From Candidatus Nitrosocosmicus oleophilus (lineage in GTDB: Archaea; Thermoproteota; Nitrososphaeria; Nitrososphaerales; Nitrososphaeraceae): DNA of 64,000 nt. The stretch lies in contig NZ_CP012850.1 of assembly GCF_000802205.1 (NCBI RefSeq), positions 2,294,001 to 2,358,000 on the forward strand, written 5' to 3'. Shown piece after piece: positions 28,776 through 38,195 of this stretch; position 1 is the first letter of the stretch; each line of letters begins with the position of its first letter. The position numbers and the translations under genes were made by a program. The notes under the pieces are model-generated. The model searched no databases. It was not told where the DNA came from and worked only from the letters and a program-made list of their open reading frames with translations.

Positions 28776-30485
28776 ATGAGTAGTTCTCCTGAAAATATAA
28801 TTGGCAAAGGAACCTGGATTGATAAGATTGCATACACAATAATTGAACGGGAAAAAAAACTCGGCAGGTCAACGGCAAACATCAAGGTTGAAAGTGGTTT
28901 AGGAGCATCCGGGATCCCTCATATTGGAAGCATGGGGGACGCTGTGAGAGCGTATGGGATTTCTTTGGCCTTGAAGAATCTCGGTTATTCATCAGAATTA
29001 ATAGCATTCTCAGATGACCTAGATGGATTAAGGAAGGTACCGGCTGGGCTGCCCAAATGGCTGGAAAATCACATTTGTAAGCCAGTATCTACCATTCCCG
29101 ACCCATATGGTGATTGCCATGACTCCTACGGACAACATATGAGTAGTTTGCTTTTAGAAGGGTTAGACTCGGCAGGAATAAAGTACACCTTTAGGAGCGG
29201 TACCCAAACTTACAAAAGTGGTATACTAACAGAGCAAACTCACAAAATTCTATTAAATAGCAAATTGATTGGAGACAAGATTGCAGAATCTACGGGTCAA
29301 CAAAAATACCTCAAATTTCTACCTTATTTTCCTATTTGTGAAAAATGTAGCAGACTTTATGTCGCTAACTCAATTGACTATTTAGAAAATGAGAGAGCTG
29401 TGACATATTCATGTACCGGTAACACAATTGGAAAGAAATTAATTCAAGGGTGCGGACATTCCGGTCAAGTCAAAATTGACAGTGGAAATGGAAAATTAGC
29501 CTGGAAAGTTGAATTTGCAGCACGTTGGCAAGCCTTTGACATCAAATTCGAGGCCTTTGGCAAAGACATTATGGATTCTGTAAGAATTAATGATTGGATA
29601 TCTGATGAAGTCTTGAAATTTAGTCATCCTTTGCACGCAAAGTATGAAATGTTTTTAGACAAAGGTGGTAAGAAAATAAGCAAATCCGCTGGAAATGTCT
29701 TGACTCCACAGATGTGGCTAAAGTACGGATCACCTGAATCTCTTTTATTATTGCTCTACAAAAGAATTTCAGGTACCAGACATGTTGGCATTGACGATAT
29801 TCCTTTACTCATGGATGAGTACGATTTATTTGAAGATATTTTCTATGGAAAAATAAGTGAACCAAATGATAGCAAACGACTGAAAATGAATGGAGTTTAC
29901 GAGTATATTAATCACCTTCGTCCAGCAGCAGACGATTCCTCGTCAATACACATACCCTATAGGATACTAATACAGCAGGCAAATCTGTTTAATAACCAAA
30001 TCCAGGATTCAGAACTGCTGTTAAATGCTATATTTGATAGGCTCAAGAAATATAGGTTGGTAAAGGCAGAAGACATCAAGAAAAAGGATTTGATTAACAA
30101 AATAACTCTTGCTACAAGCTGGGTAAGAGAATTCAGTGACTCGACAGGAGGTGAAGGCGAAGCCGAAGGTGGTAGAGCCGATGAAAAAGTTGAAATGAGC
30201 AGTATTCAGAAAGAAGTAATATCCGAAATAGGAAATCAGTTATCTAGCTTGGCATCAAACGTAGCTAAAAAGAGAGATAATTCTAAAACTCCAGATGAAG
30301 ATTTAGCCCAAGAAGTACAAACCATAATTTTCAATAATGCTAAAGGCAACAATCTTCAGCCCAAAGAGATATTCAAACTATTATATAAGATTTTGATAAA
30401 CACAGAAAAGGGTCCAAGGCTTGGTAACTATATTGTGGACCTTGGAATAGATAATGTGGTAAAAGTGATAGAAAAGAGAATCTGA
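28776..30485 (+). CDS. lysS: Lysyl-tRNA synthetase, class I
   Basis: Charges tRNA-Lys; the class I form is the one most archaea use in place of the class II enzyme. The HIGH variant is HIGS at 49-52 (SGIPHIGS) and KMSKS appears as KISKS in GGKKISKSAGN. Length 569 is near normal. A low-complexity acidic insert (GGEGEAEGGRADEK) near residue 455 is unusual. It starts five bases after elp3, so a tRNA-modification gene and a tRNA-charging gene are probably on one transcript. Confidence 0.95.
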   Translation: MSSSPENIIGKGTWIDKIAYTIIEREKKLGRSTANIKVESGLGASGIPHIGSMGDAVRAYGISLALKNLGYSSELIAFSDDLDGLRKVPAGLPKWLENHICKPVSTIPDPYGDCHDSYGQHMSSLLLEGLDSAGIKYTFRSGTQTYKSGILTEQTHKILLNSKLIGDKIAESTGQQKYLKFLPYFPICEKCSRLYVANSIDYLENERAVTYSCTGNTIGKKLIQGCGHSGQVKIDSGNGKLAWKVEFAARWQAFDIKFEAFGKDIMDSVRINDWISDEVLKFSHPLHAKYEMFLDKGGKKISKSAGNVLTPQMWLKYGSPESLLLLLYKRISGTRHVGIDDIPLLMDEYDLFEDIFYGKISEPNDSKRLKMNGVYEYINHLRPAADDSSSIHIPYRILIQQANLFNNQIQDSELLLNAIFDRLKKYRLVKAEDIKKKDLINKITLATSWVREFSDSTGGEGEAEGGRADEKVEMSSIQKEVISEIGNQLSSLASNVAKKRDNSKTPDEDLAQEVQTIIFNNAKGNNLQPKEIFKLLYKILINTEKGPRLGNYIVDLGIDNVVKVIEKRI

Positions 30486-30541
30486 CTTTGTAGGAACGAG
30501 TTGGTCACATTTCAATATTTTAGGTGAACAGATGATTAACA

Positions 30542-31837
30542 ATGTCGATCATTTCACTCCAGGCCTTTAGTGATATTCTTTATAGATATCAAAATTTAAT
30601 CATCATTTCTGGACTAATTATCTCATTTTCGGGAGGCAGCTGGGATATAACGTACCATATTTTGAGCCAGCCTGAAAGTTTCTTTTCATATCCACATACC
30701 TTAGTTTATACTGGAATTTTTATTGTAATTAGTACATTTTTTATTAATTTAAGAAAAAATATTTCAAATAAAAATCCACACAGAAAAGCCAATATCCTCA
30801 TATTATTAGGGACTATTTTGATTCTGTCAGCAGGACCATTTGATTTCTCTTGGCATCTAAAATTTGGACTAGATGGTCTTCTCAGCCCACCTCACGTTAC
30901 TTTATTGATTGGGTGGATGTTAGTAGGATCGGGAAACCTTTGGATTACAAATAATTTGATTGATTCAATCCTCTTACAGAACAAAAAATCCAACAACCGC
31001 AAATCTGCCGATGAAGGAGATACAAACTATCGTGATCTTGATAATTTAAGCACTCTAGATCACTCAAATAGCCTACTAGATAAGAATGAACAAACTATTC
31101 TTAAAATTCAACTCATTCTCAATCTTTCTTTTATTTTGGTGATTTTGTCTGGATTTATTTATTTTTTCTCGCTACCATTTTCAGAAACTCAATTTTATAA
31201 TTACAACCCTAATCCACTAGTTGCTTTGTTAGTTTATGGTTTTGGGTTCCCATTTTTGCTTTCGAGCTTTTTTATTAACATATTGAAAAATTATCCGGGT
31301 TTCAAAGAAGTGATCCTATTGGTGGGAAGTTTCTATATAATAATCATGCTTTTAACCCAAATCATCTCTAACCCATTCTTGATTGGGTTATCATGGTACT
31401 ATATTTTAAACATAATCCCATTTGCAATTATTTATCTACTTGACAAAAAACAATCAAGAAAAACATTTACTGAAATAAATCTTCCACCACTATCATCGTC
31501 AGGGAATTTAAAAAACAAGACAAAAAAATGTACACATCCAAAAATCTATATTTTCTATGCATTGATACTAGCGATTTTTTCATTTACAATTTGTTTCCCA
31601 CTAAATACCTACATATTAAACGAAGAACTTTATGGATATTTGGTATATCAGAATTTGGTATTCAAAGTGTATGCTCAACTATTCGCAGACTATTTCATTA
31701 TAATTATGAGTATGTCTATAGTTGGCGGGCTTTTAGGATATGGTCTGGTGACGACTGGTGGAATAGTCGGACCATCGAAACATATGGTAATTCAAATGCA
31801 TCATTATCTTTCAGAGCTTAGACATAGAGACCGATAA
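30542..31837 (+). CDS. Uncharacterised polytopic membrane protein
   Basis: A 431-residue protein with about ten hydrophobic segments (for example near 17-35, 45-63, 78-96, 105-125, 190-215, 225-245, 255-280, 285-300, 340-360 and 380-400) and one polar loop near 140-185. The segment FSWHLKFGLDGLLSPPH between helices contains several histidines and resembles no signature I can name. It follows lysS by 56 bases on the same strand. I do not recognise the family. Transport or electron-transfer roles are equally open. Confidence 0.75.
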   Translation: MSIISLQAFSDILYRYQNLIIISGLIISFSGGSWDITYHILSQPESFFSYPHTLVYTGIFIVISTFFINLRKNISNKNPHRKANILILLGTILILSAGPFDFSWHLKFGLDGLLSPPHVTLLIGWMLVGSGNLWITNNLIDSILLQNKKSNNRKSADEGDTNYRDLDNLSTLDHSNSLLDKNEQTILKIQLILNLSFILVILSGFIYFFSLPFSETQFYNYNPNPLVALLVYGFGFPFLLSSFFINILKNYPGFKEVILLVGSFYIIIMLLTQIISNPFLIGLSWYYILNIIPFAIIYLLDKKQSRKTFTEINLPPLSSSGNLKNKTKKCTHPKIYIFYALILAIFSFTICFPLNTYILNEELYGYLVYQNLVFKVYAQLFADYFIIIMSMSIVGGLLGYGLVTTGGIVGPSKHMVIQMHHYLSELRHRDR

Positions 31838-31904
31838 TTCCTTTCTAAACCCTACAGAATCAGAAAATACAGCTTATGCTGAAACTGATGAAAAAATATA
31901 TCTT

Positions 31905-32264
31905 GTGCGCCTCTTATATCCGAACATGAGAAACAACAGGATGCCGTCCATTTCTAATATCGTCTCAGAATCTAAAGAAGAAAGGGTTATACTCTATAGA
32001 AAATTCTTCGCTGAACTGAGATTAAATAGGTTACATTTTCAATTAATAATCCTAAATTATTTCTCTAATTTGGATACACCAGATAATAGACAATCTTTTA
32101 TAAAGGAGCTTGAAAACTATATTTCTTTCTTTAGAAAAATGGATAGTTGGCTTGTGGCTTTAAAACAGGAAGGATTGTACCCCGAGTTTCAAGAACAATG
32201 CTTAGATGAAATAAAAGCCATAGAACAGATTATCCAGAGTTACGAAGGCAAAATGAAAACCTAA
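31905..32264 (+). CDS. Small helical protein, unknown
   Basis: Predicted 119 residues from a GTG start; an ATG at codon 8 (31926) is an alternative. The sequence is rich in charged and aromatic residues with regular hydrophobic spacing (FFAELRLNRLHFQLIILNYF), suggesting a helical bundle, and it has no signal peptide. The stop overlaps the end of the convergent gene at 32261 by four bases. It follows the membrane protein at 30542 by 67 bases. Family not recognised. Confidence 0.55.
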   Translation: MRLLYPNMRNNRMPSISNIVSESKEERVILYRKFFAELRLNRLHFQLIILNYFSNLDTPDNRQSFIKELENYISFFRKMDSWLVALKQEGLYPEFQEQCLDEIKAIEQIIQSYEGKMKT

Positions 32265-32659
32265 ACAGTTGGCTTTTGATCAAATTCACTAATATACGCA
32301 AGGACGGCATTAACTATTTTTTCGTGATCTGCTTCTTTCTCTAGTGATAGTCTAATTATGTGACCATTGATTGGAAAAGAAAGCATTTTAATCTTTCTTC
32401 TGACAGTTAAAGAATAAACTACCTCCCCTAATTTAGAGTCAAAATCGGTATGTAATTTTGAAATTAAGGCAAATTCCATGTAAATTTTTACAGATTCAGT
32501 TTCAGATTCTAGTGAAATTTTTCCAGATCTCATTCCACCATACACCAATCTTCCCATATCATCTATCAATCCAACAAATCTGATGGTTGGGTCTAATCCC
32601 ATAATAAAATCATAAATGGTCTTATAGTCTAATCTATCATGTTTTATCAATACTTTCAC
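32261..32659 (-). CDS. Roadblock/profilin-like small protein
   Basis: A 132-residue soluble protein with a mixed alpha/beta pattern: FVGLIDDMGRLVYGGMRSG reads like the strand-turn-strand core of roadblock/LC7 or profilin-like folds, and the later KIKMLSFPINGHIIRLSLE continues the sheet. Similar proteins of about this size are common in ammonia-oxidising archaea and remain without assigned function. The fold assignment is my inference from pattern. It converges on the gene ending at 32264 with a four-base overlap of the 3' ends. Confidence 0.7.
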   Translation of the reverse strand: MKVLIKHDRLDYKTIYDFIMGLDPTIRFVGLIDDMGRLVYGGMRSGKISLESETESVKIYMEFALISKLHTDFDSKLGEVVYSLTVRRKIKMLSFPINGHIIRLSLEKEADHEKIVNAVLAYISEFDQKPTV

Positions 32660-33241
32660 CGACTAATTTCAAATGCCAGACCAACATATTTATCTTTGGA
32701 AATAATTGTCGTGAATCTGCTCTTAGATACCAGATCAAATACTTTGAACTGATCTGACCAGTCTTGAAATTAATGTTTCTCCAAGGATTGAATCCATGCT
32801 ATAACAATAAGCCAACAATAGCGATTATCTAACTTGAGAGCAAAGATCAAAAAAACATAGCCTTTTGAATTAATAGTATCTGCTCTTGATACCTCAGATA
32901 AAAAAAACAGGATTACAATTAATGAGTAACCTTTTCGTTTCCCCTATACTTGTAGATGAAGTTGCGGTCAATCTTATTCTTCTTATCAGAAACTAATCGT
33001 AACATTTTATTAAAACTGAAAAGTAAAAGTGAGGTTTGCTGACTATGGATTGAAGCATTACCCCACTTTTACTGATGCGTGCCGATCCTTCAAGACCAGT
33101 TCGTATTTTAGAATAATTATTAAACTATAAATACAGTGATCATACATTCTGCAGTTTACAAAATTCGTTAAATGCCAACATTTCATAAATAGATTTGATG
33201 ACTAGACTTTTTTTTATTACTTCATACCAACATATAATTGA
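32660..33241. other. Intergenic gap with two inverted repeats
   Basis: No supported gene in about 580 bases. It holds a perfect 7-base inverted repeat CAGATCA/TGATCTG at 32731-32756 (12-base loop) and the longer hairpin at 33023-33072. A 24-codon frame near 32920 is too weak to call. Confidence 0.5.
33023..33072. other. 12-base inverted repeat, possible structured RNA
   Basis: GTAAAAGTGAGG (33023-33034) pairs with CCCCACTTTTAC (33061-33072), with nine perfect outer pairs and one inner mismatch, around a 26-base loop. A TGATG element just 3' of the hairpin is reminiscent of a C box, but no convincing C/D pair is seen. It could be a small RNA, a terminator or a binding site. Confidence 0.4.
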
Positions 33242-33478
33242 TTGATCATGTTAAAATTGGTTAAAACACTAGTCCAATCAGACTATAGTATATCGAAGTT
33301 CTTTGCTAAAGTAGAAATCAAAACCAATACAAGAATAATTTTCTGCGCTCCACGTGCTGCAATTTTAGTCAATAAATATTTGGGAGATGAGAATTTTGTT
33401 AGCCTGGAATTGACTTGTATATCAAAGCAGGTGAATTTGGCAATCCACTACAGATTATATTTAAGGATCATTCAATGA
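33242..33478 (+). CDS. Doubtful small ORF
   Basis: A 78-codon frame from TTG (ATG two codons later at 33248). A TATA-like CATATAATTG is about ten bases before, too close for a normal promoter. The product has no signal peptide and no recognisable motif. It lies 12 bases before the better-supported membrane protein at 33491, and could be a leader or a chance frame. Confidence 0.3.
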   Translation: MIMLKLVKTLVQSDYSISKFFAKVEIKTNTRIIFCAPRAAILVNKYLGDENFVSLELTCISKQVNLAIHYRLYLRIIQ

Positions 33479-33490
33479 AATACAATTCAA

Positions 33491-34057
33491 ATGCAAAGAG
33501 GATTTAAGGTGCTAATTATAAGTGGTGCTCTCTTTTTAACTTCAATAATAGTGTTCTTTATGTGGGGGCTGTCTTTTAGCGGCATGTTTATTCAGAACAA
33601 TCCAAGCCTCTCTACGAACCAAATAACACTTGATCCCCTAACGGCCTATAATTCTAGTATTTTCATTAATTCTACTGACAAGCTGCTTACTATTACCATT
33701 GATTCTACAGACAATGCTCAGACAGTGCTAAATGAATTGGTAACTGCTCCTAATGGAAAAATAGTGTCCAATTCTACTTTTCAAAAGACCTATTTTTCTA
33801 CTATAACTCCAAATTCAACTGGAAGATATGATATTTCGGTGTTTAACATGGATCAAAACAATAAAGCTTCAGTTTATCTATTTTTCGGAAATTTACCATT
33901 CCTAAAGGATAATGGTGAAATAGACCTAAGCAGTTTTGGAGGCTTAGTTTTGGGAGTAATTTTGTTTATTGCAGGATTAGTAAGTTTTGTTATTGGTATA
34001 GTTTTATATCTTAAAGATAGGAACAAAGAAAAATACCGTGGTTTTATACCAAGGTAG
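33491..34057 (+). CDS. Membrane protein with an extracytoplasmic beta-rich domain
   Basis: 188 residues with a hydrophobic segment at 9-28 and a second at about 149-175, so both ends are in the membrane. The middle (about 30-148) is rich in N, S and T and has alternating hydrophobics, typical of a secreted beta sandwich such as the emp24/GOLD-like domain. The C-terminal tail is basic (KDRNKEKYRGFIPR) and likely cytoplasmic. Family not certain. It starts from ATG shortly after a weak ORF on the same strand. Confidence 0.7.
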   Translation: MQRGFKVLIISGALFLTSIIVFFMWGLSFSGMFIQNNPSLSTNQITLDPLTAYNSSIFINSTDKLLTITIDSTDNAQTVLNELVTAPNGKIVSNSTFQKTYFSTITPNSTGRYDISVFNMDQNNKASVYLFFGNLPFLKDNGEIDLSSFGGLVLGVILFIAGLVSFVIGIVLYLKDRNKEKYRGFIPR

Positions 34058-34388
34058 AATTTTCACATTTAAAACTCGCTATTCTACTTGTTTCGTGGTG
34101 GCACAATATGGAGAAAAATTTAGATTTAAAGAGCTTTGTTAGGACACATTCCAGCAGACTCAAAATGTAGATGCATAGTCAAGTACTGAAAATGATTTTG
34201 ATTTGTTGTTTGGTATAAGATGATTATTGCCAAAACAAGGTCCTACTATGAAATAAGACAAGTGCTAAAAGTTACTTAGGTATTCTATATTAAATTCCGA
34301 AATGGCAATTTATTTAGTAAAAGGCTAAAGAGGTATTTATTTGCTCAAGAAAATGTCTAATGCTATTTGAAATTACAAAAAAAGGAAT
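34058..34388. other. Intergenic gap, nothing seen
   Basis: About 330 bases between convergent genes at 34057 and 34389. I see no open frame of note, no tRNA and no strong repeat. Confidence 0.5.
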
Positions 34389-34661
34389 TTAGTCGCTTTG
34401 ACCTAAAACGTTGGAACCGAAGTTTTGTTGGTTTTGGAGGTTGATATTGTTACCAGATAAGATATTACCGCCACCGCCTATTGATTGGCTGCTTTGATGT
34501 GATGATTGATGTTGAGTAATGCTTTGTTTTGCTTTATTCTTTGCGAATGCATCTTCAGACATTGCCAATGGAGCTACGATTAATGCGAATGCGATTATGA
34601 CTGCACTACATGCTAGAACTGTTTTTGTGTTCAGGTGTATCTTATTTAGAATCAGACACAA
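34389..34661 (-). CDS. Small secreted Q/N/S-rich repeat protein
   Basis: 90 residues. A hydrophobic segment at about 14-32 (TVLACSAVIIAFALIVAPLA) is followed by SEDAFAK, a plausible signal-peptide cut. The mature part is short and made of Q, S, N and G (HQSSHQSSQSIGGGGNILSG, then NNINLQNQQNFGSNVLGQ). The pattern NxNxQNQxNxGxNxLxQ matches the repeat units of the proteins at 50980 and 51631, so these are one family. The layout resembles curlin-type amyloid repeats. The true start may be an ATG further in, since the first 11 residues precede a better signal start. Confidence 0.75.
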   Translation of the reverse strand: MCLILNKIHLNTKTVLACSAVIIAFALIVAPLAMSEDAFAKNKAKQSITQHQSSHQSSQSIGGGGNILSGNNINLQNQQNFGSNVLGQSD

Positions 34662-34971
34662 ATATAAGGTTTCTCTTATTGGAAATCAAACCCAAATCAA
34701 AGCAAGTTCATTTTCTTAGGAAACAAAATAGAAAATACTACCTGTAGAAGTTACTATTACAAAATAGGTAAATCTTTAAGATACATTTGATTATTTAAAT
34801 TATATGCAAAATTTTATCATTTCTTTTAAATAGAACTTTGTTCCATATAGGTCTAAAATAACTTGAACTATATAAATTAAATTAATAAAATAAAAATAAT
34901 GTTGAATAATAAAACTAGACTTATTTTTTCAATCTATAATCTTTTTTAATGACGCTTATCTATTATGGATA
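34662..34971. other. Divergent promoter region, AT-rich
   Basis: 310 bases between divergent starts at 34661 and 34972, very AT-rich, with several TATA-like stretches (for example ACTATATAAATT near 34868). No gene seen. Confidence 0.45.
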
Positions 34972-35589
34972 TTGGAAGATAATCGAATTTTAGAAAGTAT
35001 GTTCCCTTCTGACATACTTCCAAAAGTTTATCCAAAAGAACCCACTCCACAGGAGAAGTCCGAAATTGACGACGTGTTGGGTAGTAATATTTTTAATGTT
35101 ATGCTAAATAGGCGTTCGCAGAGAAAATTTGAGGAAAGAGAATTAGAAGATTGGAAAATCGATATTATTTTTGCTGCTGCTGACACGGCCCCCACGGCTG
35201 GAGGGTTCCAAGGTTTTGAAATTTATCATATCAAAAACACCCAATTAAAACAGAACTTGATAAAAGCTGCCAATAACCAACCTTACGTAAATGCACCCTT
35301 AGTTTTGGTATTTTGCTCTAATCCCTCACGGATTAAATTAAATTTTGATCCAGAGGTAATAAATAAATTTTCCATTCAAGACGCTACCCTTGCAGCTGGT
35401 TATGCCCAATTAGCTGCTCATGCATTAGGATTGAGCTCCATTTGGATAGGCATGTTTAATGAACACTTACTGAAAGAAGTAGTTGGTACTGATTTAGCCC
35501 CATCCTCGATCTTATGCATAGGATATCCAAAGAAAATGCTAATTCCCAAACCAAAGAGAAATCTTACAGATTTGATACATACTGTCTAA
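34972..35589 (+). CDS. Nitroreductase family FMN protein
   Basis: FMN-dependent oxidoreductase of the nitroreductase fold. The N-terminal flavin-binding block NRRSQRKFEERELEDWKI and the AADTAPTAGGFQGFEIYHI region are typical, as are YAQLAAHALGLSSIWIGMF and the C-terminal CIGYPKK. Length 205 fits. The substrate cannot be deduced; members reduce nitro compounds, quinones or flavins or act in cofactor chemistry. The start is TTG, since the nearby ATG at 34965 is out of frame and soon stops. Confidence 0.9.
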   Translation: MEDNRILESMFPSDILPKVYPKEPTPQEKSEIDDVLGSNIFNVMLNRRSQRKFEERELEDWKIDIIFAAADTAPTAGGFQGFEIYHIKNTQLKQNLIKAANNQPYVNAPLVLVFCSNPSRIKLNFDPEVINKFSIQDATLAAGYAQLAAHALGLSSIWIGMFNEHLLKEVVGTDLAPSSILCIGYPKKMLIPKPKRNLTDLIHTV

Positions 35590-35855
35590 TTGTATTATTC
35601 TAAAATAATACATATTTGGTGGTCTAGATATGTATGACATTTATTTTCTGATAGCTACTATTACTATGAATCCCATCATATCAATTTAGGATTTCTGTTT
35701 CACAAATCATTTTTGATATCAGGTTAATGACATAGGTAACATGAGTTCAAGAACAAATGTTCAAGAACAAATTATTATCTAATTTAATCAATTCACTATA
35801 CTATCAATAATTAATCAAAAAAAATGGTTATAAAAAAAGTAAGGTATGCGGCAGT

Positions 35856-36425
35856 TTATTGGTTTTTGTATATTGCGGTATAGGGCAAATCAAATGATTG
35901 GTATAATTCTGAAACACCACTATTTGTATTTCTGTCAAATTGGTGGCTCAAATCCAATTCATCTTGAAATATTTGTTTAGGTGAGGATTCGATTGATTTT
36001 TTGTTCTTATCTGCGTTTGTTTTTAGTGGCTCATCTGACTCTGTGCCCTTATTTAGGTTGATTGGTTTAATGATGTGATCATCTGATGATGCTACCGCAG
36101 GACCTGCTGTGAGAACACTGTCGGCTTTACTTTCCACACCATTACTTTTATCAGCATCTTCATCATCGATTGAAGATGCAGAATCTTCACTTTCAGTTTT
36201 CAACCCCGAATTCTTTGATACTTTATCCACTTTTTCATCACACGACTTTATATCCTTCGTGTTAAGATCATTAGATCCATCTGCAACTTCTTTACAATTC
36301 AAAATGTCGTCAAGGGCCATTGCCGTAGACACTTGACTAAGTCCAATTGAGATGGCTATGGAAAATACTGCTACTAGAACACCTGCGTTTTTTGTAGAAA
36401 AACTTTTAGTACTGGTCATAGACAC
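35856..36425 (-). CDS. Secreted acidic low-complexity protein
   Basis: 189 residues with a signal segment at about 13-36 (AGVLVAVFSIAISIGLSQVS, then TAMALDD). The mature part is rich in D, S, K, E and N, with two cysteines near the start (NCKEV and SCDEKV) and no recognisable domain. It is likely exported and disordered, in keeping with other small exported proteins in this region. Flanked by gaps on both sides; function unknown. Confidence 0.65.
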   Translation of the reverse strand: MSMTSTKSFSTKNAGVLVAVFSIAISIGLSQVSTAMALDDILNCKEVADGSNDLNTKDIKSCDEKVDKVSKNSGLKTESEDSASSIDDEDADKSNGVESKADSVLTAGPAVASSDDHIIKPINLNKGTESDEPLKTNADKNKKSIESSPKQIFQDELDLSHQFDRNTNSGVSELYQSFDLPYTAIYKNQ

Positions 36426-36789
36426 TAAGGATTTGATTTTTATAATTTATATCAAATTTGAAGAATGTAGCAGTAAAAAATTGCTAACTAAATTTACTTA
36501 GTAATTCCTATTATGAAATCAATCATTTCGAAATAAACTTGAAAGAAAGTTCAGATTTGAATTCGGATGGATTCAGAATGCTTCTGTATATGCATATAAT
36601 TATTAACAACATGAGATTGGATTCCTCATCTTTATCCAAAAATAATTATATGGAAAAAATCCTAATAGCACTATCCCCAGTAAAATGTATTCTCAATCGA
36701 AATTGTGATATTTTAATGGTTTGACCCATATAATCGTTATATAAATTTACCTGGATTAGGATAAATACCAAATAGAATACAAGAATTAG
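36426..36789. other. Intergenic gap
   Basis: 364 bases. A 61-codon plus-strand frame (36539-36724) starts from a TTG and has no features supporting translation. TATAATTT near 36440 may serve the minus-strand gene at 36425. Confidence 0.45.
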
Positions 36790-37041
36790 ATGACACAACG
36801 CGCAAACATAAGCATTAGTATGGAGGAAGAAAAGGTAACCAAATTGAAAACGATAATCAATGACCTGTTTGAATCTGGATCAATTAATTCAAATGAGATG
36901 GAAGATTTTATTAAATTTACACTATTTATTGTTTTTGATGAATATGAAAAGAACATATCTTCATTGAAAAAATTCTATTCAATGAATTTAACAAAGTATC
37001 TAGAATATAAAAAACCCTGGCCTCAGACCGGGTCCAAATGA
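36790..37041 (+). CDS. Small helical protein, possibly ribbon-helix-helix
   Basis: 83 residues. The N-terminus ANISISMEEEKVTKLKTIINDLF reads as a short strand followed by a helix, as in ribbon-helix-helix DNA-binding proteins, and a second long helix follows (EMEDFIKFTLFIVFDEYEKN). The C-terminus ends PWPQTG. The ATG is preceded by an AT-rich promoter-like tract. The family is not confirmed. Confidence 0.55.
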   Translation: MTQRANISISMEEEKVTKLKTIINDLFESGSINSNEMEDFIKFTLFIVFDEYEKNISSLKKFYSMNLTKYLEYKKPWPQTGSK

Positions 37042-37105
37042 TGTTTCAATTAAAATAGATTTAGCAATAAACGCTATTTTTTCTTTATAAAATTTGGAGG
37101 AAAAT

Positions 37106-37189
37106 ATGTCTTTGGCATCCCTAAATAAAAAAATAAAGAAGATAAAAGCGACAATCTACTCTAGTAATGGAACACTGTATCGCCTATAG
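37106..37189 (+). CDS. Possible 27-residue peptide with strong ribosome site
   Basis: An ATG at 37106 lies six bases behind TTGGAGG, an unusually strong ribosome-binding site for this DNA. The frame runs 27 codons, basic at the N-terminal half (NKKIKKIKA), and overlaps the 3' end of trxB antisense. It is listed only because of that site. Confidence 0.25.
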   Translation: MSLASLNKKIKKIKATIYSSNGTLYRL

Positions 37190-38150
37190 TTTTCTTCCAA
37201 TCTGAACGGATACCCGGCTTTCCTTTTAATTTTTCAACGTAATTAAATGCAGAAATCCCTGCAGCTGCCCCGTCACCGCATGCAGCTACGATCTGCTTAT
37301 AAGGAATGTTAGTTGCATCGCCAGAAGCAAAAATAGCAGGGTGAGAGGTCTTTCCTCCATCACTAACCTCGATTTCACCTTTGGTGTTAAGTTTTATAAG
37401 ATGCTTTACAAAATCTAGATTTATCTTTGATCCCATTTCAACAAATAAACCATCAACATTTATCATTTTTTCTACACCAGCATTGTCTTTGATTTGAATT
37501 TGCTGCAACGAGTTGTTACCTGAAACTAGAGTCACCATGCTATTAGGGATTAGTTCCACGTTATTTTTCTTCTTGATTGATTCAATCATATCCCTATCTC
37601 CTCCAAGCTGACCACCTCGGTAAATTAGGTAAACTTTTGATGCCATTCTAGACAACAAGATTCCTGATTCTAAAAGGTATCCACCGACTCCTACAGTCGC
37701 GGTAGTTCTACCTTGATAAAATGGAGCGTCACATTTTGTACAATAATGAACACCTTTGTTTTGAAATTGGATTTCATTCTCGACACCTAAATTATTTGGA
37801 ACTTTACCAGGGGCAAGAATTAATGATTTTGTAAGATATTCAGAACGCCCAGTTTTTACCCTCAAGTCAGTACTTCCTTCGACTTGATCGACCTTTTCCA
37901 CAGTATCGAAAGTCATCTCCCCATTGAACGTCAAATATTGATTTTCCAATGTTTTAGCAAGTAGAGGGCCGCTTGACATCATGGTTCCTGGATAATTCTC
38001 GAGTTTAGGAATCAAATTCATTTGTCCGCCTAAATCCTTTGAAATCACAAGGCATTTCGTCCTCTGTCTTGCCACAAATATGCCCGCTGAAAGTCCAGAG
38101 GGACCTGCCCCTACTATTATAACTTCATACTCTTCTACTGACAATTTCAA
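37161..38150 (-). CDS. trxB: Thioredoxin reductase-like flavoprotein with atypical pyridine-nucleotide site
   Basis: Low-molecular-weight thioredoxin reductase fold: FAD loop GAGPSGLSAG near residue 15, redox pair C137-T-K-C140, second FAD block ASGDATNIPYKQI near the C-terminus. Length 329 fits. The NADPH motifs are degraded: the usual GGGDSAxEE is GVGGYLLESG, and the phosphate-binding HRRxxxR is YRGGQLGGDRD. NADPH use is therefore doubtful; some archaeal relatives use other donors, including F420H2, and F420 genes occur in this window. A stand-alone RAM-domain protein lies 46 bases upstream on the same strand. No thioredoxin gene is adjacent. Confidence 0.9.
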   Translation of the reverse strand: MKLSVEEYEVIIVGAGPSGLSAGIFVARQRTKCLVISKDLGGQMNLIPKLENYPGTMMSSGPLLAKTLENQYLTFNGEMTFDTVEKVDQVEGSTDLRVKTGRSEYLTKSLILAPGKVPNNLGVENEIQFQNKGVHYCTKCDAPFYQGRTTATVGVGGYLLESGILLSRMASKVYLIYRGGQLGGDRDMIESIKKKNNVELIPNSMVTLVSGNNSLQQIQIKDNAGVEKMINVDGLFVEMGSKINLDFVKHLIKLNTKGEIEVSDGGKTSHPAIFASGDATNIPYKQIVAACGDGAAAGISAFNYVEKLKGKPGIRSDWKKTIGDTVFHY

Positions 38151-38195
38151 TCAATACTCCATATTTTATCTTAAGCATACATTCCTTGTTTTCTC

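Noticed and set aside
36539-36724. 61-codon plus-strand ORF
   Set aside because: TTG start, no recognisable domain or signal, and composition of AT-rich spacer.
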